Below are positions 1 to 9,455 of a stretch of DNA of 64,000 bases, piece by piece. The stretch comes from Natranaeroarchaeum sp042663585 (lineage in GTDB: Archaea; Halobacteriota; Halobacteria; Halobacteriales; Natronoarchaeaceae): NCBI RefSeq assembly GCF_042663585.1, contig NZ_JBHTAN010000001.1, positions 1 to 64,000 of the forward strand, written 5' to 3'. The number at the start of each line of letters is the position of its first letter. Within the stretch, counting starts at the first letter, position 1. A model generated the notes under the pieces. The model did no database searches, had not been told where the DNA came from, and was given only the letters and a program-made list of their open reading frames with translations. A program made the position numbers and the translations under genes.

Positions 1-20
1 GATATTAACTACCCAGTGGA

Positions 21-2511
21 TTGCACACGGTATTGGCAAAAGAATCCTACATAAAAAAAGACTCTATCGACGTCCTCCACGTTGACGACAACAATCAGAT
101 GCGGACGCTCTTCCAGGATAGCCTCGAACAGGTCGACGGGGCGTTTACCGTTACTTCCGTTGGGGATCCAGTTGCAGTCCTCGATAGGCTTGATACCGAT
201 ATCGAGTGTATAGTCTCGGATTACGAAATGCCGACAATGAACGGCCTGGAGCTTCTCCGGGCAGTGAGTGCCGACCGGCCAGACCTCCCGTTTATTCTTC
301 TGACGGGGAAAGGGTCCGAGGAGGTCGCCAGCGAGGCGATCTCAGCTGGGTTGACAGACTACTTTCGGAAGTCAGATATCGCACAGCAGTTCCCGGTGTT
401 AGCTCAACGCATCGAGAACGTGGTGGAAGGCGAGCGAGCGGAAATGAGCTATCGCGAACTCTTCAAGCTTAGCCGCCGAGGGTTTCGCATTAAACCATCC
501 CGAGACCGGAGCGTTTATCGACGCTAACCCGGCTTTCCTGGAGATTTTTGGCGTAGAGCGAGCGGAATTGTTGTCGATGGGTTTGAACGATCTCTGGAGT
601 ATTCCGCGACAGGACCATCAGGAAACGACGTTGAGCGATCACTTCCAGCGAGCGGCGACTGATGGAATGACCAGCACGGAGGAATGCTGTCAGCGAGCGA
701 GCGGCGAGCGCTTCTGGGTGGAATTCAAGTTCAAACCAATCGAGGTGAAGGGTCGCTCGCTGGTCCTGACGCAGGCCCGCGACATCACTGACCGTAGGCG
801 GTACGAACAAACGCTATCGGCGCTACATACAGCAGTCACTGATATCGTCGCCGCCGATCAATCGCGTCAGGTGACCGGAAGCGTCCTGTCCACGGTCGAC
901 AACCTGCTTGCTGCCGATCGAGGGGCAGTGTTCCGCCACGTATCGTCAAAAAATTGGTTGGAGGTCGTGGACGCGATGTCACTTCCGAGCGTTGCTAGCG
1001 AGGTCCCACTCGATCCGGATCACCCGCTTGCCCGTGCCTTCATCGACGGCCGTCCGATCGAGGTAGATGATGTGTCGACCTTTGGGTCCGCGGCAGGAGA
1101 CGACACAGGTCACGGACTGACGTTGTTCATGCCGATTGGATCTGCAGGCGTGCTCGCGATCGGGTATGACGACAGGAGATCGGTTGCGCCCCACGATAGC
1201 GAGTTCGTGGAGATCCTGGCTAACGCCGCTGCGGCGGCGTTCGAGCGGTTCGAGAGGGAACAGGAGATCAATTCGGGCCAACAAGAGATCAGTCGACAGA
1301 GCGAGGAACTCCACCGTCTGGAACGTGTGAATGCAACGCTTCGAGGACTCAACGAGTCCCTGTTACGAGCCGAAACCCGAGACGAGATATTCGAGGCAGT
1401 TTGCGACCAGGTGAGCGATATCGAGGGCGTGAAGCTCGCGTGGATCGGCGTTCCGACTGAAGAGAGCGTGCTGGATCGTCGCGCGTGGGCGGGTAATATT
1501 CCACAGTATCTCGACAATATTACGTTAGAGCTCGATTCGAGCGAAGAGCCAGCGATAGTCGCCTTCCAGACCGGCCGCTCGGTTCGCGTCGCAAACACGG
1601 CGATCGATATCCGTCAACAGCCGTGGAAGCAAACCGCGCTCTCGTACGGTGTCGAATCCGTCGTTGCGATCCCGATCGAGGTAGATGGCGTTACGTCCGG
1701 CGTGCTCTCGGTTCTGTCGGCCGATCAGAACGCGTTCAGCGGGCGCTTCGAGAGAATGTTGTCGGCTATCGCATCCTCGGTGGGCGAAACACTTCAGTCC
1801 GTCGAGCAGCGTCACGCGCTCCAGTCGGGTGCCACAACTGAACTTGCGTTCGAGATCGATGGCGTTGATCATCTTTTCGGGCGGCTTGCCGCTGACGCCG
1901 ATTGTGAACTCGACGTGACAGGGGTTATTCCCGAACCGGGTGCCACCTGTCGGGTGTTCGCTGCTGTCGAGGAGGCGTCGCTGAAGAGCGTAACGGAGGT
2001 TGCTGCCACGATGAGTGCGGTCCGATCGGCAACTATCGCGACCGACAACGGGCCAGACGGTGTCGTCGAGCTTCATCTCGAAACCCCACTTCTCGGAGCG
2101 CAGTTGCGGGAATACCCGGTCAGAATTTCGGAGCTATCTGCATCCCCGAACTCCGTTCAGGTCGGTCTGGAGATCGCACAGACGGATATCCTGCGGGATG
2201 TCGCGTCGGATATTCTGGATCGGTATCCGAGCGCACAGTTGGTCTCGAAAGGCACACAGAACGCCGACGGCAGCGATTACGAGCGACTGGTTGCGTTTCG
2301 CGAGTCGCTCACGACGCGCCAGCGCGAGGTCGTTCATACCGCGTATCTCAACGGCTATTTCCAGTCCCCGCGTCACTGCACCGGGAAAGAACTCGGGGAG
2401 AAACTCGGTATCTCTTCCCAAGCGGTGTACCAGCATCTCCGGGCCGCGGAGCGACAGCTGTTCGACGAGGCGTTCCGCCAGACCCGGACGGTGTCGGCGA
2501 ACGACGAGTAA
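21..2511 (+). pseudogene. Receiver-PAS-GAF-GAF-bat HTH regulator, frameshifted near 465-470
   Basis: A bat-type haloarchaeal signal regulator read in two frames. The first part (from TTG 21, or TTG 33) is a receiver domain with phospho-acceptor Asp in IVSDYEMP, the T in LLTGKG and the K in YFRK. The reading then continues one frame over, without a stop, from about 469: LAAEGFALNHPETG and FIDANPAFLEIFG form the start of a PAS domain that joins the ORF of 568-2511. That part carries the rest of PAS (up to DITDRRRYEQ), two GAF-like sensor domains and a C-terminal bat HTH (ISSQAVYQHLRAAERQL). One extra base around 465-469 explains the break. As it stands the receiver is separated from the output domain. 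A sequencing error, a recent mutation or programmed shifting cannot be told apart here. Confidence 0.85.
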
Positions 2512-2625
2512 ACTGTGCTGGCGGGTGATTCAGAGGGGTGGGGGTTTACTATCCAAGCATCTCGACGGCCGGCGCTTGGAACGTCAACGGAGACGCCTGT
2601 CCGTCTCCAGCTATAATGGGGTTGT

Positions 2626-3150
2626 ATGCAACGAAGAGCTGTAATCGGAAGCATCGGAGCGATTCTCGGAACAAGCGTCGGTACGGCTGCATACACCAGC
2701 GCCAGCGTCACTCGAGATGCGTCTTTCACGGTCGCAACAGACGCTTCTACAGCACTCATCGGCCTCAACGCCGGGACGACCGACGGTATCACTGAAACCG
2801 GTGACCTCCTCAAGATCACGCCGGCCGATCTGAATACAGACGGTTCGTTCACTTTCGGCGACTCGACTAGCCTTGATACGGCTCACGCCTTCTCGATCAC
2901 GAACAACGACGGTAGTGAGCGCAGCTTTACGCTCGGGTACGGAACCGCGGGTGTCACCTTTGATCTCTTCGAGGAGGGCACAAATGGGTGGACAGATGCT
3001 GTCTCTCTTGGTACGGTCGACGACACGACAGACGTAACGTGGACGGCCGCTGCCGCTCAGGAGGTCCGCGTTGTCATGACCGTTGACACTACAGGGGTAG
3101 CCTTGGGTGCGACAGATCTGGACGGGACACTCACCTTCACGGCGAACTAA
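2626..3150 (+). CDS. SipW-dependent-type secreted protein
   Basis: A small exported protein of about 174 residues. The N-terminus MQRRAVIGSIGAILG plus a short hydrophobic stretch ending near TAAYTSAS is a signal peptide of the type seen in archaeal SipW-dependent/DUF1102 proteins. The remainder is Thr-, Asp- and Gly-rich and likely beta-sandwich, with no Cys. It lies 16 bases upstream of a signal peptidase gene and heads the operon, so it is the probable substrate of that peptidase. By analogy with bacterial TasA/CalY it may be a surface or matrix fibre subunit; that function is inference. Confidence 0.75.
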   Translation: MQRRAVIGSIGAILGTSVGTAAYTSASVTRDASFTVATDASTALIGLNAGTTDGITETGDLLKITPADLNTDGSFTFGDSTSLDTAHAFSITNNDGSERSFTLGYGTAGVTFDLFEEGTNGWTDAVSLGTVDDTTDVTWTAAAAQEVRVVMTVDTTGVALGATDLDGTLTFTAN

Positions 3151-3166
3151 TTCGACGGTCCAGCGA

Positions 3167-4150
3167 ATGATTCGTCGAGCGCTGGCGTTCGTAGCGGTTG
3201 GTGGTCTGCTCCTGCTCTTACTGCCAGGGACGCCGCTCCAGCTCTCGTACGTATACAGCGACAGTATGGAACCGACCATCGGGCAAGGTGACGGCTACGT
3301 CGTCGGTCCGACTGGCGACGTCACCTCGGGCGACATCATCGTGTTCGACTCCACAACCCGCGACGAGTACGTTACCCACCGTGTCGTCGCCCTTACCGAC
3401 GAGGGGTATATTACCAAAGGTGATAACAATCCATCGACTGATCAGGATGCCGGCCATCCTGTCGTGACTGACTCCAGTGTCGTCGGCACAGTCCTCACCA
3501 TCGGCAACAAGCCGATCGTTATTCCACGGCTTGGAAGCGTCGTCGCCGTGCTGTCGACGTACTGGCCACTCGGCGTGCTCGCGGTGATACTCGCCGGCGG
3601 ATTCATCGAGCGGAACCCCCGTGCTCGCGATGTCGTTCGCGTCAACGATCTGATGACACCGCTTGTCATCACTGCTGTCCTCGGAAGTGCTCTCGCGCTA
3701 GCCTACGGGGCGCCGACCTACGAGATGGCGTTTACTGCGGTCACGACCGACGGTGGAGGCGGTGGCCGCATCATTCCGGTCGGAGAGTCGGTGACTCGGT
3801 CCGTCGAGGTGGCAAGCGCCCCACGATTCACCTACCAGTTCGTCGAGGGGGCTGGCGTTACGGTTCTCGATATCGGCGCGAACGGAGGCAGCTCCGACGT
3901 TGTCGTCAGGGTCCCCGCCCAGACGAGTACCGGCGCCCTCGAGGGTACGGTGAGTTCCCACTACTATCCGGCCGTCCTGCCCTATGGAATCATGAGCAGC
4001 CTTCATACGCTTCACCCAGTCGCGGCGGCGATCGCCTCTGTCGGCACGGTCGTCACACCGCTTTACGGGGTACATTGGCTCGTGGTGGATGGCAAAGCAC
4101 CGATCGAATTGCGATCCCGGTCACGTACTTCGTGGTGGGAGTTCCGATGA
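3167..4150 (+). CDS. Signal peptidase I (SipW/archaeal SHD type) with long C-terminal extension
   Basis: Membrane-bound type I signal peptidase. The N-terminal membrane segment is followed by the catalytic Ser in YSDSMEPTI, a His instead of the bacterial Lys in YVTHRVV, and the catalytic Asp in TKGDNN, which is the archaeal/ER-type Ser-His-Asp arrangement. After the catalytic domain (to about residue 125) there are two more membrane segments and an extracytoplasmic Gly-rich region. ATG 3167 is preferred over the upstream in-frame 3107 because it follows the stop of the previous gene. The TGA overlaps the next start (ATGA at 4147-4150). Position between two exported proteins points to a dedicated processing enzyme. 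Confidence 0.88.
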   Translation: MIRRALAFVAVGGLLLLLLPGTPLQLSYVYSDSMEPTIGQGDGYVVGPTGDVTSGDIIVFDSTTRDEYVTHRVVALTDEGYITKGDNNPSTDQDAGHPVVTDSSVVGTVLTIGNKPIVIPRLGSVVAVLSTYWPLGVLAVILAGGFIERNPRARDVVRVNDLMTPLVITAVLGSALALAYGAPTYEMAFTAVTTDGGGGGRIIPVGESVTRSVEVASAPRFTYQFVEGAGVTVLDIGANGGSSDVVVRVPAQTSTGALEGTVSSHYYPAVLPYGIMSSLHTLHPVAAAIASVGTVVTPLYGVHWLVVDGKAPIELRSRSRTSWWEFR

Positions 4151-4644
4151 GTAGCGGTCGTTCTCGGGCGCGGTCCCGCCGCGTACTTCCCGCTACCGTG
4201 TTACTACTGGTCGTGTTACTACTTGGCGCGACGCTGTTACCTGCGGCCTCGTATTCGACCGCGGATGTCGACCGGGGGGCGACCCTCGGCATCACTGACG
4301 ACCCACAGGCTCTCATCGCGCTCGACACCGCGACAGGCGTCAGAATCGGTCACACGGACCAGCTCGTCGTCGTCACGAACAACCTCCAAAACACCGCCAC
4401 GATGACGGTGACGCTAAACGACGCGTCGGCCACGAAAGCAGATCTCGTGGTCGACGGTATCTCTGTCGGGGACGAGTATACTGTCGATCTCGACGCGACC
4501 GAGAGTGTCGCTGTTGACGTTGCGATACCGGACGACGACACCTACGTCGATGAGAAAATCGTGTTCGATACATCCGCTGACAGCGTCGGTATCGACGCCG
4601 TCGCCACGAATCGGAGTGCAACGATCGAGGATACCACTCAATGA
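4147..4644 (+). CDS. Second SipW-dependent-type exported protein
   Basis: About 165 residues. An Arg-rich N-terminus (SGRSRARSRRVLP) is followed by a strong hydrophobic core (TVLLLVVLLLGATLLPAASYS), then a Thr/Asp-rich domain that looks all-beta. The start ATG 4147 overlaps the stop of the signal peptidase and its own stop overlaps the next start, so translation is probably coupled along the operon. It resembles the first gene of the operon in layout but not closely in sequence. Likely surface-located. Molecular function unknown. Confidence 0.75.
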   Translation: MSSGRSRARSRRVLPATVLLLVVLLLGATLLPAASYSTADVDRGATLGITDDPQALIALDTATGVRIGHTDQLVVVTNNLQNTATMTVTLNDASATKADLVVDGISVGDEYTVDLDATESVAVDVAIPDDDTYVDEKIVFDTSADSVGIDAVATNRSATIEDTTQ

Positions 4645-5738
4645 TGGCCACTGGCGCCGCCAAAGTTCGATATCTCCTTTCAGAGAACGGCCGGATGCTT
4701 AGTCAACTCGGCGCTCTCTTGCTGTTAGTCGGCTTTATCGGTGTCGCCGTCACGATGGTGTTCCCGCCGACGATGGCTGTGACTGAGGTGACCGACCGGT
4801 CGCTCGTGGAAACAGGGACCACCACGACAGCGACGGTCGAGAACGACCACGCGATGTACCAGGCTGGCGAGGAGCTAACCAATGAACCTGTGTATCTCCG
4901 CGGAGTCTCCCCGAGTGTTACGGTGACCGCGACGACACGAGCACCGCCGGATGACGTCGTTGTCGACCAGCAGGTCTCGATCCTGTACACGGCATCCTCG
5001 ACCGAGGACGGCGTATTTCGACGGCAGAAACACGCGATAACGTCTACATCCGGAACGATAGAAGGGAACGCCGCCACCGTCGATAGTGTGGCAACGGTTC
5101 AGAGCGCGGATCTCGCCGACACGCTGCGGGAGATGCGTGCGGAGATCGGGGATGCTGGCAGTGTCAACGCGTATCTCCACGTCGAAACCACTTATTCCAG
5201 TGACGATTATGAAGGATCTCTCGAGGATCGGGCCGAACTCACCGTCAGTCCTGACTCCTACCGTGTCCCAGTTCTTTCGGTTAGCAAGGAACACCGAACG
5301 ACGGCGTCGTACGCCGCCCCAGTTAGCGACAAAGTGTTCCAGACGACGTCTCCGGTGGCTGGCTCCGTCATTGTCCCCCACATGACCCTGGTCTTCCTGG
5401 TCCTCTCGGTGATCGGTGGTGTGGTCCTCGGCGCCGCACGATACGGGCGCAGGGAGTTCGATGCTGATCGCGAGCGTGACAGGATCCATCGCCTGCGCTA
5501 CGACGAGTGGATCTCTGGCGGAGACCTGCCGACAGCGTTCTCCAAGCATCTAGAAGTTATCCCGATGGATTCGCTCGAAGGCCTCGTCGATATCGCTATC
5601 GACTCCGAGACACGCGTGATCCACGACTCACAGCAGGGTCGTTATGCCGTTTTCACAGACGCGGCCGTGTTTGTCTTCCGTCCGGATACCACTGCCGGGT
5701 TTTTATTCAATAGGGAGGTGCAAGACACCGACAAATAA
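4641..5738 (+). CDS. DUF5305 membrane protein
   Basis: About 365 residues. One N-terminal membrane segment (LGALLLLVGFIGVAVTMVF) is followed by a large extracytoplasmic beta-rich domain, a second membrane segment near residues 250-270 (LVFLVLSVIGGVVLGA) and a cytoplasmic tail of about 95 residues. This layout and sequence fit the haloarchaeal DUF5305 family, typically found beside SipW-like signal peptidases. The start ATG 4641 overlaps the preceding stop; ATG 4644 is an alternative. Perhaps an anchor or assembly factor for the exported partners; that role is inferred from context. Confidence 0.8.
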   Translation: MMATGAAKVRYLLSENGRMLSQLGALLLLVGFIGVAVTMVFPPTMAVTEVTDRSLVETGTTTTATVENDHAMYQAGEELTNEPVYLRGVSPSVTVTATTRAPPDDVVVDQQVSILYTASSTEDGVFRRQKHAITSTSGTIEGNAATVDSVATVQSADLADTLREMRAEIGDAGSVNAYLHVETTYSSDDYEGSLEDRAELTVSPDSYRVPVLSVSKEHRTTASYAAPVSDKVFQTTSPVAGSVIVPHMTLVFLVLSVIGGVVLGAARYGRREFDADRERDRIHRLRYDEWISGGDLPTAFSKHLEVIPMDSLEGLVDIAIDSETRVIHDSQQGRYAVFTDAAVFVFRPDTTAGFLFNREVQDTDK

Positions 5739-6111
5739 CGGTATCGAGATCTCACTTCAGACTGCCGAGGCTGATGGACTGGATGCAAGCGATGAGCGTG
5801 CAGTACTTCAGTTCGGGACCTATGACGATCTCGTCGACAGCCTCACTCCGCTGCGCCTTGATCTCATCCAGGCGATCGCCAAAGAGCGTCCATCCAGCAT
5901 GCGTGAGGCTACACGACTCGTCGACCGCGACGTCTCCGATATCCATGCAGATCTGAAACAGCTGGACGTGCTGGGTATCCTCGAGCTCAAGGAGGGAGGC
6001 CTTGGCGGAACGATCCAGCCAGTTGTCCCCTTCGATAAAATCGAGATGCACATCGATTACCCACTTCTCGACGACGTCGACGTAGACAGTACTCCCGCTA
6101 GCGCGGACTAG
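5644..6111 (+). CDS. wHTH transcriptional regulator (HVO_A0114-like)
   Basis: A DNA-binding protein whose core (from FGTYDDLVDSL to MHIDYPLL) matches the haloarchaeal HVO_A0114 type of winged helix: an LRLDLIQAIA helix, PSSMREATRLV as the first HTH helix, VSDIHADLKQL as recognition helix and a C-terminal PVVPFDKIEM strand. The start is uncertain. The only upstream starts in frame are ATG 5644 and TTG 5671, both of which overlap the end of the DUF5305 gene by about 70-95 bases; a different initiation or a lesion at the 5' end is possible. Last gene of the operon and a candidate regulator of it. The hairpin just downstream (6127-6143) could terminate transcription. Confidence 0.75.
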   Translation: MPFSQTRPCLSSVRIPLPGFYSIGRCKTPTNNGIEISLQTAEADGLDASDERAVLQFGTYDDLVDSLTPLRLDLIQAIAKERPSSMREATRLVDRDVSDIHADLKQLDVLGILELKEGGLGGTIQPVVPFDKIEMHIDYPLLDDVDVDSTPASAD

Positions 6112-6126
6112 CCACTTGTTTTCACC

Positions 6127-6143
6127 CTCTGAAAGGGTGCGAG
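6127..6143 (+). terminator. Hairpin after the SipW operon
   Basis: The inverted repeat CACCCT / AGGGTG with a short loop starts 15 bases after the stop of the preceding gene. There is no long T tract after it, so its role as a terminator is only suggested by position. Confidence 0.35.
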
Positions 6144-6152
6144 GGCTATCAG

Positions 6153-6365
6153 ATGGCTCTCAGTGACACGACCAACGAACGGGAGGTGTCCAGAAAGGAA
6201 GCCACGGAACCATCCAGAGAGCGACTCGACCGTCAGCACTGCGAGCGATCAACTGCCCATCGATTCAGTACCCACGACTCGGTCCCTGATGAGACGTGGA
6301 CGGGGCAACCGATCTGGGAGTGCCACGTATGTAGCACAGCTCGTCACGGGCCCGCTCGCGAATAG
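6153..6365 (+). CDS. Small Cys/His protein, possible zinc-binding
   Basis: A 70-residue frame with an HCER motif near residue 29 and a WECHVC motif near residue 55, the spacing of a short zinc knuckle as in many haloarchaeal small zinc proteins. The N-terminal half is charged and unstructured (TNEREVSRKEATEP). No named family recognised. It overlaps a longer frame (6163-6882), and only one of the two can be fully coding. Confidence 0.4.
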   Translation: MALSDTTNEREVSRKEATEPSRERLDRQHCERSTAHRFSTHDSVPDETWTGQPIWECHVCSTARHGPARE

Positions 6366-6529
6366 TGGAAAACGGACTCGTCGATTAACCAATAGAGACG
6401 AACGAGACCGCGTTTTGTTGGTTAACACTGCGAACGCCCGCAAGGCCGACGTCAGTCACGGTGGCCTATCCGCGCCGGCGAGCGGTGAGGCGCTTCCAGT
6501 GGAGCAACAGTTCCAACAGGGTAAACGGA

Positions 6530-6882
6530 TGCACTGTGTGCTCAGCAATCTCAATCGGCTCGACGTCGACCGGTTGGACGACGCGGATCGAGAACGAGTC
6601 GAGATCACGAGAAGCCTCCTGGGAGAGGTGAGCCTTCTCACACGGCCGGATGCCGGAGACGAGACGAACATTCACGCGGACCCCTCACTGGCGTCTCCAT
6701 CCACGCTCAGGGGAGGCGTTCCAGAGCCGGTACAACATCCCTCGATGAGGGTGTACGGAGCAGTCGACGCACGCTCGGCAGTTCCAGTATCGGAAAGCGA
6801 TCCGGTGCGCGCGACACGGTCACGCGGGGTGTCCGGCAGCGTATTCTGCTATCATGTGGGTCGGTACCTCTTCACAGACTAA
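6530..6882 (+). CDS. Possible hypothetical protein
   Basis: The 3' half of a longer open frame (open from 6163) has an amphipathic, acidic stretch (LNRLDVDRLDDADRERVEIT) that looks coding, whereas the upstream part does not. ATG 6530 is the first plausible start after the small zinc protein. No family recognised. The remaining bases from 6883 to 7018 show nothing beyond probable promoter sequence for the glycosyltransferase. Confidence 0.25.
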
Positions 6883-7018
6883 CAGAGACCACAACGGTGC
6901 AGTCCCTCGATTAGTCCGAGTTAAACGGGATTAAAACCGTGAATCCGAGGGAAGACGACTGAATCCAGATACAGCGTTTGGACGGTTCATACGGGTTGGC
7001 GAGAGAGGTGGCGACATA

Positions 7019-8266
7019 ATGAACACCGAACGTATCGCACTGGTCGTGGTCACGCTGGCGCTCCTCGTCGGTGGGGCCGCGACATTGTTCGCACCGACCA
7101 TTCTTTCCGAGCCGGGTACCGCCCCCGGCCACGCGGAGGCAACGACCACCGCCGTCATGGATGGTGGGCTCGCGTCGTTGTTCGGATTCACGCTCTGGGG
7201 CGTGACGCTCCTTTTCGGGGCCACCGCACTCGTTTGGTTCGTCCTCACGACTGTCGTTGGGGCGGGCTACGAGGCGCCGCCGAACGAATACGGCCTTGAG
7301 AACATCCAAGTTCGAATTATGACTGTCGACGCCGCTGAGGTCGTCCAGGAGACCGTCGATTCCCTGCCCGAGGGGCTCGAGGACGTGCACGTGATCGCGG
7401 AATCGGCCATCGACGTGACTGGAGCGACAGTCCACGTCGTCCCAGAGGACTTCACGTGTCGTGCAGTCCGGAAGGGCCGCGCACAGGAGTGGGCGCGGCA
7501 GGCGCTGGACTGTCAGGAGGAGTTCGTGTTGTATCTCGACGAGGACAGCATCGTCGAGTCACTAGACGGGCTCCCGGATGCAGATATCGTCCAACTCCGC
7601 GAGAAACCTCGCCGCACGGGATCGAATCTGAGCTATCTGGCCGATATGTACCGGATGGGCGTCCAGTTCGAACAGCGCGCATTCGCGCGACTCTCGATTC
7701 CGCTGTTCGCGTGGGGTGGCGGGATCGCTGTTCGCACCGAGGTCGAAGAGAAGACGACATGGGATCGTGAGACGCTGGTCGAGGACACCGCGTTCGTCTG
7801 GGCAGCGTTTCAGGAGTTCGACGTGACGTTCGCACTGGCGGATGCGGTCTGCCGGAACGAGGCGCCGCCATCGCTGTACGAGATCCTGCAGCAGCGTCGC
7901 CGCTGGGCGGCTGGCAACGTGCAGGCATCGGCGATGCTCCCGCTGCGGTACGAGGTACTGACGCGGGTGCGGAACTACGCCTGGGCGCTCTCGCCGATCG
8001 TCACCCTGCTCGTCGTCCCGCTGTCGCTCCTGAGCGTGACGATCGTCTATAGCGGGTTGTTCTTTGTGGCGTCCATGGGACTAGCGCTGTGTACGCTCGG
8101 CTGGTTCCTTCTGGGTGTTATCTACTACGGTGACAACCACCGTCAGTGGATACTGGCACTCCCGCTGGCGCCGGTGATCACCGTTATCCACTCGATGGGG
8201 ACAATCGCAGGTCTCCTCAACCCACCGGAGACGTTCCGCGTGACGACGAAGGTAGGTAGCAAGTGA
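7019..8266 (+). CDS. Membrane glycosyltransferase family 2-like protein
   Basis: About 415 residues. Two N-terminal membrane segments (residues 5-27 and 50-80) are followed by a cytoplasmic GT-A domain with the DED metal motif (LYLDEDSIV), the second acidic motif LVEDTAF and the acceptor-side motif QQRRRWAAGN, then three C-terminal membrane segments. This is the layout of processive or polymer-type GT2 enzymes such as hyaluronan or cellulose synthase relatives. It likely transfers a nucleotide-activated sugar to a membrane-associated acceptor or exported polysaccharide. The start ATG 7019 has GGTGG upstream as a possible ribosome site. No other sugar genes are adjacent, so the product is unknown. 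Confidence 0.85.
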   Translation: MNTERIALVVVTLALLVGGAATLFAPTILSEPGTAPGHAEATTTAVMDGGLASLFGFTLWGVTLLFGATALVWFVLTTVVGAGYEAPPNEYGLENIQVRIMTVDAAEVVQETVDSLPEGLEDVHVIAESAIDVTGATVHVVPEDFTCRAVRKGRAQEWARQALDCQEEFVLYLDEDSIVESLDGLPDADIVQLREKPRRTGSNLSYLADMYRMGVQFEQRAFARLSIPLFAWGGGIAVRTEVEEKTTWDRETLVEDTAFVWAAFQEFDVTFALADAVCRNEAPPSLYEILQQRRRWAAGNVQASAMLPLRYEVLTRVRNYAWALSPIVTLLVVPLSLLSVTIVYSGLFFVASMGLALCTLGWFLLGVIYYGDNHRQWILALPLAPVITVIHSMGTIAGLLNPPETFRVTTKVGSK

Positions 8267-8643
8267 TCAATTACGTCCAGCAGCTGTCTTGATTTTCAGG
8301 CAAGCGACGCATCTGCGGGTTCGGTTGGCGTCGAGTGTGTCGGTATAGCTCCTGATGGGTGAGAGGCGCTGGCCTATCCCGCTCGTGTTCGATAGCGACG
8401 GACGAGACAACCGACCGAAAGGGACAACGATACACCAGAAATCGTCCACTGGTCAAACACGACAGCCACAAACGCCTGGTTATCGCTGAGTTGCTGGAGG
8501 GGGCGGAACAGACCGACGTACGGCGTCGAAGCCCTCCGCGCGGATTTCAGTTCCCCCGAACCGATCGACGAGTAGTGTTGTTCGTCCCCCGGAAGGGGTG
8601 CGGGGCGAACCAGTCGCGGGTTGCCCTGCAAGGTGATTGCTCG
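8267..8643. other. Gap between glycosyltransferase and DUF6735 gene
   Basis: About 375 bases. A plus-strand frame is open from 8359 into the next gene, but its composition (Arg- and Ser-rich, no hydrophobic periodicity) does not look coding. A GC-rich inverted repeat lies at about 8588-8605 (CCCCCGGAAGGGG), just before the DUF6735 start. Nothing else recognised. Confidence 0.4.
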
Positions 8644-9318
8644 ATGGGACATCGCGCACTCGTTGCGTACGAACGAACCGACGGACAGTACACGCTTCAC
8701 TACAGTCACTGAGGTACTGAGAACCTGAAGCTGAAGCACCGAATCTCGGCTGAAACGCCGTTCGGTGGCGAGGACACCGACTCGAAGTGGGTAAAACAGC
8801 TCATCGCGGAACTGGCCGATGGCCTCGAGGCAGATGCCGTCGACGGCTACCTCGCCGGCGAAGACCGACCGGCAACTCTCGTCGAGCCGAAGCCCCGCAC
8901 CACCGGCCTCACGCTGGAGGAGATCATCGCTGACCACCTCGACTACCTCCACCACGAGGCGTTCTACGTGGTGTCGACGACGTTCGAAGTGACTACGTAT
9001 CGGACGCTGTGGTTCGGCCTCCAGTACGACTCGGAGACAGTCGAACAGGGAGAGACGGTCGGGAACGGCGCGCTTGCGACGGTGCGCTGGTACGACGGCG
9101 AGCCGGTCGGCGACGGCCACCTGAAAGGGCAGTTCGCGGCCCTCAAAGACGTCGGCGGCGACATAATCGACAAAGGCGTCTTCACACCGTCGGCGGCGAG
9201 GCAGTATCTGAAACGGAAGCTGGCCGAGTGGGTCGCGATCAACAAGAACTGCTCATTCCGACCAGGGAATCGCCGTTCGAAAGGGCGATCCGGCTCTATT
9301 GAGATCCTCTGCAGTTGA
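8644..9318 (+). pseudogene. DUF6735-like protein interrupted by an in-frame UGA
   Basis: The frame starts MGHRALVAYERTDGQY..LHYSH, the hallmark N-terminus of haloarchaeal DUF6735 proteins, in which the next residues are normally W-G. Here the W codon is TGA (8710-8712). The same frame then continues unbroken for about 200 codons: GTENLKLKHRIS, an acidic middle, EEIIADHLDYLHHEAFYVV, a core of beta strands and the helix SAARQYLKRKLAEWV. A single TGG to TGA change explains it. A truncated 22-residue peptide would result unless UGA is read through. The function of the family is unknown. Confidence 0.8.
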
Positions 9319-9455
9319 TACGAGTCGCGTACAAGATACAGAGGTTCCGTTCACCACCTGGGGGAGGTATCGCAGCAAGAGGCTCCGTGCAAGTCAGTCG
9401 AAGCTATCGGTCCGATATTGCAACGAAACCTGCCATCTGACCGCGCATGTTTTCT

